Shown: piece by piece, positions 13,261 through 25,030 of the stretch | How positions within the stretch are numbered: position 1 is the first letter of the stretch | Layout: each line of letters starts with the position of its first letter | From: Lingula anatina | Lineage: Eukaryota; Brachiopoda; Lingulata; Lingulida; Lingulidae | Direction of reading: 5' to 3' | Assembly: GCF_001039355.2 (NCBI RefSeq) | Contig: NW_019776033.1 | Coordinates: 1 to 64,000, forward strand | DNA: 64,000 nt | The notes under the pieces: model-generated | Database searches by the model: none | Told to the model about the DNA's origin: nothing | What the model saw: only the letters and a program-made list of their open reading frames with translations | Position numbers and translations under genes: made by a program

Positions 13261-14128
13261 TGAAAATTAATGAAGAAAAATGTATCCCCTTTTTGTTATA
13301 TTGTACACAATGTGTATGTTGCTTTTATTCTAGTTCGCGGACCCTACTCTCAAAACTTCGTAACTTATAACAATTTGAAAGTATTTCCGTGAAAAGTTAT
13401 AAAAAATACGAAAGTTACATGTACAACCATTCGAGAATACGGCCCAAGGACAAGAACATACTGAAATCGTTAATAGTATGGATGACGCCAGCAGACAAAC
13501 AGGTTATCCATTCAAAGGGCTGATATATCAGCCGAGATTGGGGTTTCTATGTTATGTGGCTGTCTGGTGAAGTCACTAAGATTAGTGACATTTCTGGTTC
13601 AGAACGCAGCCCTGGGAATGAGATTCCAAGAATTCTACTACAATCATCTTCTTAGAAGCTTATTCATACCGATAGTTCTCGGTATTTTGTAGGTTTTTTA
13701 AACTTTAAATTTAAGTCAGTTTTGTCTGAAGCAACCAACGAAGAGCACGTGCTTGGTGTAATGTTGTCAGTTGCAAGCATTTCTCGTCTTGCAGGACGTC
13801 TGGAGAAAATTCTGTGAAAGACGGCAATGGCGCAGCAACCTCCCACATCGCACTTTTTTAAGTAGAAAGTGTACAAATGTGACGGCGCATGTCGAGTTTA
13901 ACGCCCAACGTGCCATGTACAGTGTCAAACGTAGTACTACTGCCCAGTGTTATCACAGCACGAAAGGTTGAGACCGACTTTCGGTCTACTGTTCATGAAA
14001 TGTATACCCCCCCCCCCCCACCACCCACCAAAAAAAAATAATAATAAAAATAAAATAAGGCTCTTCACATGTCCTTGGCCGCCATTTCATTTCTGGTATA
14101 ATCTCATTGTGTCCTCAGACCGGAGACT

Positions 14129-14328
14129 TCAGTTTGTCTTCTCATTACTTGCTCCTTCAGATTCTGACACAATCACGTCCGGCGAGTCCAATAACGGCCC
14201 TTTTATCTGGAAATGCAATCGACTTTGATGTATTGAATGACATCGTGTACTGCTATTTCTTCCTTTCTTTCTTTCTTTTTTTCTTTATTTATTGACATTA
14301 AACTGCCAACATCGGCGCAACAGAATCG

Positions 14329-14412
<84 letters not shown>

Positions 14413-16856
14413 CTATTTGTAAAAAAATTAGAAGCGAATACACGCTTTAGAATAATTTTATAGCACTTACCTCATCTCTTAATCCCTTTACTTTCTTTTG
14501 TTTATTCTTATTTCGAGTGTTTAATTTAAAGCCGTAGTGATATGTTACAGCAGCAAGGATGCCCCCAGAGATCGGGCCTAACCAATAAACCTGCAATTAA
14601 TACCAATAAAAATCAAACAATACATATATGTACTTCTCAGTTACGATTAATACAAAAATAGTAATGTAATTTACACACTGTATCATCGCTATTTATTCGA
14701 ATTTATGAATCCTGAAGGAAATTGGCCTTAAATTCGCCAATCGTGATGTCGACAAAATCTTTATAGGGGTTCATTTTGATGTTGTTGATTGAATCAGGGA
14801 ATTATATCCGATATAATTCCCTGACTGAATATACATCCGCATGAAGTGTTATTCCAGTGGTTTTCAGGTGAATGGTCGTACACTGACAATTTTTAGCATA
14901 TGTCTGTATATAAGAATCGCCTGACAGTTATACTGTTACACCGTTACACAATGGAAGAAAATAGTAACAAATTCCCTGACTATAGACTAGCACAGATAGG
15001 TCACACATACATAGCCACTAGCTCCACGTCTTGTTTGAGCAGTTCCAGATTTTTTCTTCGCATACTTTTAATTCCGGTCAATTAAGGAAGATTAATTTGT
15101 GAATGATGAAATAAAGCTTGGAATTAATTGGGAAACGGTACAGACGAATGGTAATCGGGAAAAGTCTCGATAGACAGTGGCTAGCGGATGATGCAGGCGT
15201 ATTAAGTTCACAGCGGACGACAGGACTAACAGATTCGCGGATTAAATAAGGACGACTCGCTTGAAAGCTTACTGCGTAATTCTATTCGGTGTCTGTTAGG
15301 GGATTATGCAGCGCGCTTTCAAGTGGGTCGGCCATATTTGATACGCGGATCTGTTAGTCCGCGGACCAACATGTTCTGAATGCATCCTTACCCTACCCTC
15401 CGTTCACAACGATCTCTGTAGTCTGTTACAAAAGTTAAAAAATTATTCGATTTTGTACCAGACTACAGGGACACCTGTGGCCGGAGGGGAAGTCTTACCC
15501 AATGGTTTTCCCATATATTGACATAAACAGCAGGCCCCAGGGAGCGGGCGGGGTTCATACTAGCACCAGTGTGATTTATCTGGAAATAGTACAAAAATGA
15601 ACCTGTTAAAAAGATTGTGATCTACTCACCTTGTCTCCCGACAGCTGCCTCGAAAGTCACGACCTTTCTAAAGTTATCACGGACAGATCTGTGGAAGTGA
15701 AGTCATGTGAAAAGATGAATCATGTGGACAATGTTACGGGACGTGAACAAGTGCATGGTAGTGCCTTCAGGCGAGACTGAGAGAAGAAATGCTTACCCTA
15801 AGACTATTTTAGATTTTATTTCTGTTTTAATTACTGAAAATCATATATATAATTTGAGGAATTTAGTCTTGGGTGGCGAGGGATTTGAGGATTGACAAGC
15901 ACATTGAGTGAGTTACACGCACGGTTGAATAAAAGTTGACTAAGAAGAAAAATATAGATTAGGGAAAAGGAAACAATTTTTTTTTATATAAACAGAAACT
16001 GGGATCTTGATATTTTGCCGCATAGAGGGTAAGGAAAACAGCATTCCAGAATTAAAAGAAGTCGTCAAAGTCCTTGGAATGTCAAACGTCTTATGGCAAC
16101 AGTCCTGGAAACTGTGGTTTTAAATATATCATCTTATCCCAACCATCTTTCCAATACATGGTTATTCGATGCCTTTAACCTATAACCCGCTGTATGGAGA
16201 GAGAGAGAGAGAGAGAGACTACGATCCTCTTCACGAGAATCAAGGACACAAAAGAAAAAGCGAGGGGCTTACTCCAGTACAGATATTCATCGCCACAGCA
16301 AGTCCAATGACCAAACTCGGCATCGTGATCTTCTTCACGCTGTCCGTGGCGCCAAAGATGACGAAGACGAGCATGAAGCTCAGGTACATCTCTACCACCA
16401 TACCCTGGGCGGGAGTCATCAGGGGATTAACGACGGTCGTGGCAAAAGTCCCAGTTGCGTTGGCAGGAGTGACACTGTTCAGAATAGTGGGATTTAAAGA
16501 TTTGAAAGATTCCGGATTATCATTTAATTCATAAATTATCATTAATTTTCAGTTTATCAATTTACTTTAAATTGTGTATGTTATTTTTAAGAGGAAGCGA
16601 AGAAGTAGAGTGGTAACACCAATTTAAGTCCCTTTTCATTCTCCCTTCTTCTGATCTTATATTCGTTTTAATTTTCTAAAAACGTTAAGGGAAATTACAT
16701 GAATTTTCAATACTACTCTTAAATCGCCTGTGCACGCACACACAGGCCTGGCTATTTGTATTCTACATAATTTATAAGATTTTATCTTACACGTAAACCA
16801 GACCTGAGCCAAGTAATGATCCCATGCATTGTGCCAGAATGAAAAGAATAGCTGAA

Positions 16857-16904
<48 letters not shown>

Positions 16905-17501
16905 CAATTCAACTCAAAATTAAGTTTGCTTGCATATTTTCTCTTGTTATGTACATATTTTACTACAGACTATCCCAGTATTTTAGTTTTTAAAGGCTTT
17001 TTCTGCAGGGTATTTTTGCCAGGGTCACTATTTCCTTTCTTGTGTGTGTGTGTGTGTGTGTGTGAATCACAGTTGTCGGTGAGTCGTGTGTTTAATATGT
17101 TGAATGCAAATAAAAAATCGAGCTATACCTTTCACTATGGAAAGTTTCCGTGCCACAAACATGGCCAGCGTCACTGTAGGATTTACTTGGGCCCCCGAAA
17201 AATGTCCGAAGCCCTCTATGAGACACATCACAACAAAACCCATTCCCAAAGCGATCTGAACCGTGGTCCCCGAGTCGTTATTTCCCGGCCATTTTAAAGG
17301 CACAGAACACTGGACTATCATCAGTATCGCAGTTGCTATGAGCTCCGACGAAACCGCTTTCCAGAATTTGGCAGTCTTCGCTTCCTGGAGACCGACCCAA
17401 ACTTTCCAAGAAGGGGTTCCCATCTTCTCCGACTTTAAAGAGTTCACTGGATTGCAGCTCTCTCCCGGAAGTAATTTATAAACGTATGGCGACCTGGACA
17501 T
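14129..17501 (-). CDS. Aquaporin 1 of cluster (first motif NPT)
   Basis: Six exons on the minus strand: 17501-17129, 16851-16791, 16474-16273, 15579-15499, 14590-14471 and 14206-14129. They total 915 nt, 304 residues, with all phases agreeing. It has the six-helix MIP fold: loop A ([17 protein letters not shown]), loop B with SGAQVNPT at 103-109, loop E with [12 protein letters not shown] at 217-228. The first NPA is NPT (107-109), the second is normal NPA (221-223). Aligned by eye to human AQP1, the selectivity-filter positions are Met87, Ile209, Ala218 and Arg224, against Phe, His, Cys and Arg in AQP1, so the usual water-filter His and mercury-sensitive Cys are absent. The C-terminus is acidic ([12 protein letters not shown]). 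An internal start at Met27 (MGTPSW) would remove an N-terminal extension. It is a plasma-membrane channel for water and perhaps small solutes; substrate is not settled. Confidence 0.9.
14333..14410. repeat. Compound (CT)n(CA)n microsatellite
   Basis: CT units pass directly into CA units, between exons 5 and 6 of the minus-strand aquaporin. Confidence 0.95.
15223..15360. mobile_element. Foldback element in aquaporin 1 intron 4
   Basis: Inverted arms are recognisable: GGACTAACAGATTCGCGG and CGCTTGAAAGC on the left, GCGCTTTCAAG and CGCGGATCTGTTAGTCC on the right. It is non-coding and divergent between arms. Confidence 0.65.
15391..15489. mobile_element. Small foldback element next to aquaporin 1 exon 4
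   Basis: The left arm CCCTCCG...CTCTGTAGTCTGTTACAAAA is mirrored by TTTTGTACCAGACTACAGGGA...CGGAGGG. The right arm ends about 10 bp from the splice donor of exon 4. Confidence 0.55.
16860..16901. repeat. (ATA)n trinucleotide microsatellite
   Basis: About fourteen AAT/ATA units directly upstream of exon 2 of the minus-strand aquaporin. Confidence 0.95.
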
Positions 17502-18524
17502 CTCAAACCCACTCGACTCGGTTAGTGATTATAAGTCTAAAGTTTTCTGGCAGGCTAGTGTAAGGACACACGCCAAATTAGATTACTCACTATGCGCGTG
17601 ACTTAAAGAAAATGAGAAATGCCTATAACGCGCTCATGTAACTTTCACCTGGACGATGAACTCGTGAGTTTTTTGTTATAACTGAGTTGCTCCTTTTTCT
17701 GTTGTTTTTTCAGACTTAAGCGACTGTAGGGGGAATCTTAGCCAGGTTTAACCGAAGGCCGCGGCTGCGGTATCTGTCGCAATGTGTCTCATCGTATACG
17801 ATATGGTCGTTAACCTAGCCTTATGTACAGGAATACGCATATCATAAATCTGCCATACTATCACCCATCCAGTTAGTTAATTGAAGGGCGCGACTCGACT
17901 AGAATCTGGTAGATCCCAGAGATCGATCTTAACGACACCGTACCGCACTGATACAACAATATGAGGCGGTTCATATCCCTATGCGACAAGTAAGCCTACT
18001 TTGTGACGGGTACAGTGTAGCCATCAACATAGCATAGAAGGCTTAGGAACTTTGTTCTCTCTGACCATGGGTGCGCTGGTAGTCTGTTACAAAATGATTG
18101 TATCGTCGATGCTCTATTATAGAGACCCTTGCTATCAGAAAGAAGGATCTGCGTCTTTAGATCGATCCATGTTAGCCTAATGTGAACGCGTTCTAAGAAC
18201 GTAACGCTCTGACGCAGCAGTCACGGCTGACATCATTTATGACATCGTTGATCAGCGGTTTGATTGTCGCACGCACGTGATCACGGACGCGAAGAGGTTG
18301 AACTGTTTCGAAAAATAAACAGTAGTAGTTGTAAGCCCAATTTATTCGAAGAATGATACTAAGCCAGCTGATGTCACATAAACAAACAATTAATCTGATA
18401 TAGCAGTACAATTGTTGCACTTAGGTTTGCTATGATAACAAATGGTGATAGTAATTATCAATGCATCAATAACAGGGGCTTACGCGCATAGACATTTTCG
18501 GCAAATCAGATGACGAATTAAACG

Positions 18525-18566
<42 letters not shown>

Positions 18567-21500
18567 TGCTCACGAAGGTGTTGTTTTTCTTTTATTTACT
18601 CGTACATACAAACGACTAGAAAAAGCTTTTTTAAAGCAAAAAATAAAAAATAAAAAAAAATAAAAAGGAAAAGAAAAAAAAGAAAGAAAAACGCTTTCGG
18701 TGAAATTACAGGTTTTGATAAGTGACATAACATGAATATTTGGAATATCAGTTCTGGTTCAGTGATAAGCGTATTAATAACAGGAAATAAATTGTAGACC
18801 TACCATCGGCCCTATTGCTACATGATGAAAATGTTGTTTAGATAAAGATATTTAACCTTTTTATTGAAAAGTATACAATAACAAATAGGTATCGAGATAA
18901 TGGTATGAAAGTTTTTATGCACTGTTAAGCTTGTGTTGTGACTTTTAAAAAAAGGGAGCACTTGTGATAGAAAACCTTTCCTTAGGGATGGAGGGGGGAG
19001 GGTCCAGTTTTTATTCCGCTTTACGTTGACGAAACAATAGATAATGTGGCATGACCAAAACAGAATGTGCACCGAAAGGTACATATATCAGTTCATCTCT
19101 TCATCGAGATAACATTTGTCGTCTGCTATCTATCATGTGACAAAGTCACCCCCCCCCCCCCCCAACACGTGTCCCTGACCTACGTTAGCGATCACTGACC
19201 TGAATAATGGATATCACACCATCAGGGGGAGGAAATAGACAATTCTATTTGGCCTTTGGCGGATATTTTCAAGAGCATGATTTACACTCTTTTGTCCATT
19301 GAATACGATTTTGCACACCTTCCAAGAGGTTTATTTGGATTACACGGAGAATTTGTTTATTAAAAAAACTTACATGTATATTTGTGTCTCTATTGATTTC
19401 AATCATACAAATTAGTTTGTTTATTTATTCAATTTTGGCTCAGAATATTGAACGAAATTGGTCTACGTTCATCTTACGTACATACATATCTTGAAAAAGT
19501 ATATCTATGAAACACTGATTTTTCCGTTTTGCAGATTAAATACATGGGAACAATTGATGGGAAGGCTACGAAAACATCCGGCTCATCATCTACAAATATT
19601 GTATAGAACACATAAATTTATCATTGTTTCTAAAATTTATTTGAAGGTGCTAATTTCCTTGGAGCTATTTCAACTGTCATGCTCTCGCGTACAGAACTGA
19701 ATTGAAATCTTCACATAGAAGTATCTGCATCCAGTCGCAACAAACACAATGCAGGGGCGTAACCAGATCCTTTAAAATTGTACGCACAGATTTTGAAAAT
19801 TCCCAGGTACGATTATATTCCGTGAAAAATACACTGAATTTATGGAGAATAATATCATGGTTGGCTCAAAAAATTGTACGCACAGTGCAACGTGCGTATG
19901 CCTGGTTACGCCCCTGCAATGGGCACATTTACATGTACTTTGCGGACTTGGTAGTGGATTATTTTATTATCATAAATAAAGAATATTAAGAATATATTAC
20001 CTCATGTTTGTTTTTACTATAATAGCGAGTGATAGTGCATATTTTATGATGGCACAAATGGTCCTACACCAAAACATCATACTTTATTTCCGCGACAAAC
20101 CTTTCAAGTCTATAATCTCATTAAAAATGGCAAAATCCCTCCCTTGTATATTTCAACGCATTCTGTTATATCCAAAAGCATGGGAAGTGCCCTTACAGTG
20201 TAGTGCCTACCCGTCATTCATCATCAACTTCAGCTTTGCAGTCCACGTGTAAAAACAAAGAAAGAAAAGGAGAGGGTAACGGGAAGAGGCAAACAATTAC
20301 TTCGCGTTGGTGTACGACGAACTTTGATATTCTCAAAAACTTGATCATTTGAAAAAAAAAAGTTAAGCACTCATGTTTTACCAGTGATATGGATAGAGCA
20401 GAAACAACCCCCCCCCCCCGCCCCCGATACGTTTTATATGCTATATCAAAATACCCGACCTGAAGTTATTTAAAAGTACTGAACATACAATGGCAACCTT
20501 TTGTTCAACAAGTTTGTCCAGACGTCTTTGTTCGTCAGTTTTTTCAAAGCGAAGTCGTGTTGCAGCACTTACAGGGACGAAGACACGGAAAACAGTACAT
20601 ACATGTATAGGCAGCCACGCTCAAATCATTTGGTAAGTCTTTCTGTTGCTACAATCAAATTGAATTTTGAAAGCGATTATCAAGCAGAGGATGCGTCGGT
20701 TATCGAGACTCTCGCTAAATGACTGCTACAATAGTGTAGGCCTACATGGGAAGTGTATGGGACCGAAATGGCTTGTTTAACTTTAATCCATCATTAATTT
20801 TTAGCCAAAATATGGCCGTCGTATTAAGATAATCGATGTCGCCCAGTCGTGAACCTTATATTCCGCAGTTATGGGGATTTGCCATTCACTGTTTTGGTAG
20901 TTAAGTGACTAAGGGACTGATATTTTACTTGATGGTTGACCATTCACAGTCTCGTATGCCTATGTAATGTTTCCTCGTAATTTCTACTTGAGTCTTGAGT
21001 CTTTAGATAAGTAAGCTCTCATTTGCCAAATTGCTCAATAAACTTACGAGATACATGTGCATTTAATCGCCACCTACCGCCCCACCCTTGATACAATATA
21101 ATGTAGCCGTTCTTTTCTGAGAAATGTTCTATAATCTATATGCTCTTATTTTTTATCAGAATGGCAAGTTTAGTCATCAAACCAGAGGATATCTTGTGTC
21201 GGGGTACCCTGTAAAATATGTAGACCTTTGTGATTTTCGACTCAAAAAGTCTACGCTGTGTTTATAGAGAATAAACAAGCACCCTAACAACAAAAGCTAA
21301 AGTGGCACTGTATATAAGTCTATACAGTTTGGTATTACCCTTGTATACTCAAACAAACATAGGCATATAAAGAAGCGTCAACTACTGAACTCATACAGGT
21401 AAAAAAGAGGGCGTAAAAATAAGTTTGTAGCGCGTTAATAGTAAACGACATTTGCGAATAACTGGAGACCTTTTTTAAAAAAATCTTAACAAATAAATCC

Positions 21501-22362
21501 AATTTTCTCATAACTTGGACATTTGGAGAAAATAGATATTGGGAAATCATATCAAGATGAATATTAGTGAATTTCAGAATTAGGAGATTATGATCCAAGC
21601 TCAGATTTAGACCTACAAATATTGTGATCTTTGTTTTCATCTTAACTGAGACTACATGCTGTTGAAAAAATAGGGGCACATAATTTTGGTACGCACCAGT
21701 AACCACGTTGAGGCTTTCGATCTAAATATTGAGGTCGTCACTAGTAGAATTCACAATAATAATCAGGCGGCGCACGCATGTTTTCGGAATGCTTGGCCGT
21801 AAGTATATTTCATACGGAAGTTGTATGTGACAGGTGGGTTATATAGCACAGGTGTGTACAGTAAGATAGCTAGCTTCTCTTGTAACCTTCATACGATCAG
21901 CATATTAAAAGGTTATTATACATAATAGGTAAATCAATAACTTATGTAAGTTTTAATGGTGCCATGAAATATAAAGTTTTAAGGACATAACGTTGATGAG
22001 TTCCAGGGTCTGATAAAAATACAGGGATATGAAACTCCCAGCCACATAGACCCAATATTAATAGTTAATTTTTGGACGTATATTGTTAAGCGGTACACAT
22101 AATGATTGCAGTTATGAATCTGTAAGTTTTGATATCAATTTTCAGTTTTCCTCTTTTCAGTTTTTTAAAGATATTCAGTCATGACTGACATACTTTTTTA
22201 CATAATCCGTAGCGTGCGACTCGTTCGGGAATAATCCAGGTCACATTCTTTTACTAAACGTTCACTCTTCTAGAACTGATATATTTATATACCTCAGCGG
22301 GATGACTCGTGCAACGTAAGAACACTTGTTTATATGTCTGCTGTTTTTGTCATCTAGGTAAA
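17502..22362. other. Intergenic space between divergent aquaporins 1 and 2
   Basis: Aquaporin 1 and aquaporin 2 point away from each other across about 4.9 kb, which must hold both promoters and their 5' UTRs. A TCATCTAG acceptor 5 bp upstream of the aquaporin 2 ATG suggests at least one untranslated first exon. Other contents are a GA microsatellite at 18531-18562, C runs at 19149-19163 and 20408-20418, and the DNA element at 19752-19916. The frame at 21335-21706 (minus) is AT-rich, has no recognisable domain and is not called. Confidence 0.5.
19752..19916. mobile_element. MITE with CAGGGGCGTAACCAG termini
   Basis: A 165-bp element with terminal inverted repeats: CAGGGGCGTAACCAG on the left, CTGGTTACGCCCCTG on the right. 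The 5-bp word CAATG flanks both ends (19747-19751 and 19917-19921). Internally, TTGTACGCACAG occurs twice in direct orientation. The termini recall hAT-type MITEs, although hAT duplications are normally 8 bp. Confidence 0.75.
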
Positions 22363-24005
22363 ATGGCGAGCGACGTTCAAAAGTTTGTCGGAACTGACGA
22401 AGTGAAAACGGTGAAGTTTTGGAAATCGGTGACGGCGGAGGTGCTTTCTACGGCGATAATGATGATAGTCCAGTGTTCTGTGCCTTTGAAATGGCCGGGA
22501 AATAACGACTCGGGGACCACGGTTCAGATTGCTTTGGGGATGGGGTTCGTCGTGATGTGTATGATAGAGGCTTTTGGTCATATTTCCGGGGCGCAGATGA
22601 ATCCATCAGTATCGATAGCGATGTTGATTGCTCGGAAAATTTCATTATTGAAAGGTAGGTACGGTTGTAGTCTAAGCAAGATGTATGATACAGCTCCTTG
22701 GTCTACGTAAAAGCCATTGTTAAGTTATAAAACACAACAATAAAAATGGGTATATTTCTTATTCCATTTACGGCCATTCATAGAAATTTAAACTAATGAT
22801 ATAAAACACTGTCGGCCGAGCGATATATGCCTGAAAAACCTATGTGTCAGCGAGAGAGGCATACATTGTTTGTCGCGAGAGGGTGACAGTGTATTATTTG
22901 ACATACATACTGGGATAAAATACTCGCATTGCACAGAAAAACATCCCTGCAACTAAATAAAGCGTGTATTGCCACGATCACATTACATCTCTTTTTATGT
23001 ATAGACACAAGGGATGGAGATTCGTCGAAGTGTACGTATAAAGTCATATTGGAGTATTACATGTATATGCCATACTGTATTATGTCAATTCTCAAAAGGT
23101 AATATTTTTCTTCTGTATTTCACAACCCTACGCTTGATCCAGATGTCGGGCTATTGATTTTCATTTTTTCAAAGAATCTTATTTTTGTCTACTCCTTCTT
23201 ACCTTCTTATTCTTAATTTTCTTTTTTTTTTCTCTGCTGTTTTTAAGAGGTCTGCTTTTTCTTTTCAGCAATATTTTACATCATTGCACAGTGTTCAGGG
23301 GCCTTCCTCGGGTCTGGACTTATCTATATGTAAGTAAAATTCTTATCAAAAAAACGAGGAGGATACGGAAAGTATTATTCATATTAAACAATACACATTA
23401 CTTTGCTGTGGACAGTAGTTACTTCATGTACTATAGATTCTTGAACCCTTAAATGTTTTGACATATAAACTTATCAAAAATATCGGCAAAGAATGGTAAA
23501 TATATAATATTATGGTATTTATCCATATGTGAAATGTCGCTTAGAGGTGTCTAGAATAATTTTCATTTTAATATATATACACTGACCATCGTGATCACAT
23601 AAATATAAAATTCCATTATCAGTGTCAAACGGTCAAGAAATTTCATGGCACGTATTGGTCGTAAATTTGTGATATTATAAACGATGCTTTTATTTCTCTC
23701 TTTTAAATTTCTCTTTCTTAACTTTCATTTTTCAGTATAACGCCAGCTAACGCCACGGGCGGTTTAGCCACAACTACCGTAAACCGCGATATGACCCCAG
23801 CACAGGGGATGGTGGTCGAAATGTACCTGACCTTCATGCTCGTCTTTGTCATTTTTGGGGCCACGGACAGCAGAAAGAAGATCACGATGCCCAGTCTGGT
23901 CATAGGCATGGCAGTGGCCATGAACATTTGTACGGGGGTAAGTATCTTGTTAAGTATCTTGTTAAGTCTTCAGAACATATTTTATGGGTTTTATTCTCTG
24001 AATAA

Positions 24006-24068
<63 letters not shown>

Positions 24069-24501
24069 CATCAGGGCCGTAGCCAGCAATTTCAAAAGGT
24101 GGGGTTTCTTTTTCTGAAAAAGTGGACCTTTCGTCATGAAACCTTTGTGCACCTAGGTGAAAATTTTCCCAGAGGAGACCTTTTTCCCAGCAAAAGGGGG
24201 ACTCTTCCGAACCCCCCACCCCACCCCCCACCCCCCCCACCCCCACCCCCACCCTTTGGCAATGGGCCTGATTATTATTAAATTTAAATGTAAACGACGA
24301 ATAACAAAACATTCACGAAGACTTATAAATTCATTTTCTTATTATTTCAGATCAACCACACTGGGGCCAGTATGAACCCAGCCCGGTCACTGGGACCTGC
24401 TGTCTACGTTAACATATGGACTGACCACTGGGTGAGTGTTTCTATACATACTGCACATTTTATTTATCTATCTATCTATCTATCTATCTGTCTGTCTGTC
24501 A

Positions 24502-24536
<35 letters not shown>

Positions 24537-25030
24537 TTAATTATTTTATTTATTTAATTATTTTATTTATTTAATTATTTTATCTATTCAATCATTTCTC
24601 TATAAGTACATTTCATATGTATTTTCTACAGGTGTATTGGGCTGGGCCTATCTCAGGTGCCATCCTGGCTACACTGGCTTATAACTTCGGCTTCGTCCTA
24701 CACTGCACCAAGAAGGAAAAGGAACTTGAAGAAGAAAAGAAATATGCAGGTAATTTTTTTTCTCTAAATTATCCGAAAGAATTAATTTTTCATTCCTTTA
24801 AATTGAGAAAAAAAGATAAAGATTTGGGTCCAAATGCCACCCAAAATGCCAGAAAAACTGGTTTTTATATTCATTTTCTTTCAGAAACTTTACCTGACCC
24901 AACAGTTATAGAAAGGGTTTGCGGAAGGTACTGCGGTACACTGAACAGCGGGCTGATGCCAGCACGAGTTACAAGCGAATCCACGTTTACACTGGAAACA
25001 TCGGACAGCACAGCGCATTTTCAATTGTGA
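22363..25030 (+). CDS. Aquaporin 2 of cluster (first motif NPS)
   Basis: Six exons: 22363-22654, 23269-23329, 23736-23937, 24351-24431, 24632-24749 and 24885-25030. They total 900 nt, 299 residues. The ATG at 22363 has a strong context (AAAATGG) and gives a short N-terminus typical of the family. Loop B carries SGAQMNPS (NPS at 80-82), loop [13 protein letters not shown] (NPA at 194-196). Filter positions by eye are Met60, Ile182, Ala191 and Arg197. A charged, Lys/Glu-rich helix follows TM6, then a Ser/Thr-rich tail. The last intron (24750-24884) is 135 nt, a multiple of three without in-frame stop, so retention would add 45 residues. Exon 4 is almost identical to exon 4 of aquaporin 3 while the other exons differ clearly. 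A polyadenylation hexamer is at 25710-25715. Confidence 0.92.
24010..24068. repeat. (TTA)n trinucleotide microsatellite
   Basis: About twenty TTA/ATT units in intron 3 of aquaporin 2, directly before a DNA element that may have inserted into it. Confidence 0.95.
24072..24270 (+). mobile_element. Short non-autonomous DNA element, dispersed family copy 3
   Basis: It begins CAGGGCCGTAGCCAGCAATT and ends GGCAATGGGCCTG. It shares CCTTT, GTGCACCTAGGTG and the GAAAAAGTGGACC core with the inverted copy at 7588-7752. ATTAT-type triplets flank both ends, so the target duplication cannot be told from the microsatellite. A C-rich CCCCACC segment lies near its right end. Confidence 0.65.
24462..24590. 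repeat. (TCTA)n, (CT)n and (TTTA)n cluster
   Basis: Successive TCTA, TGTC, CT and TTTAATTA repeats fill most of intron 4 of aquaporin 2, ending about 40 bp before exon 5. Confidence 0.9.

Noticed and set aside
13664-13971. Opposed 70- and 66-codon frames beyond the end of aquaporin 1
   Set aside because: No domain, no splice link; probably 3' UTR of aquaporin 1.
14142-14257. Alternative acceptor (AATAGCAG) for aquaporin 1 last exon giving a tail that ends CVRI
   Set aside because: The downstream acceptor at 14207 (TTTCCAG) gives an acidic Ser-rich tail more like aquaporin C-termini; the alternative could be a minor isoform.
16169-16534. 121-codon plus frame
   Set aside because: Antisense shadow of aquaporin 1 exon 3.
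21335-21706. 123-codon open frame on minus in the inter-aquaporin space
   Set aside because: AT-rich, dominated by Phe, Leu, Ser and Lys, no domain or splice context, and no neighbour that would join it.
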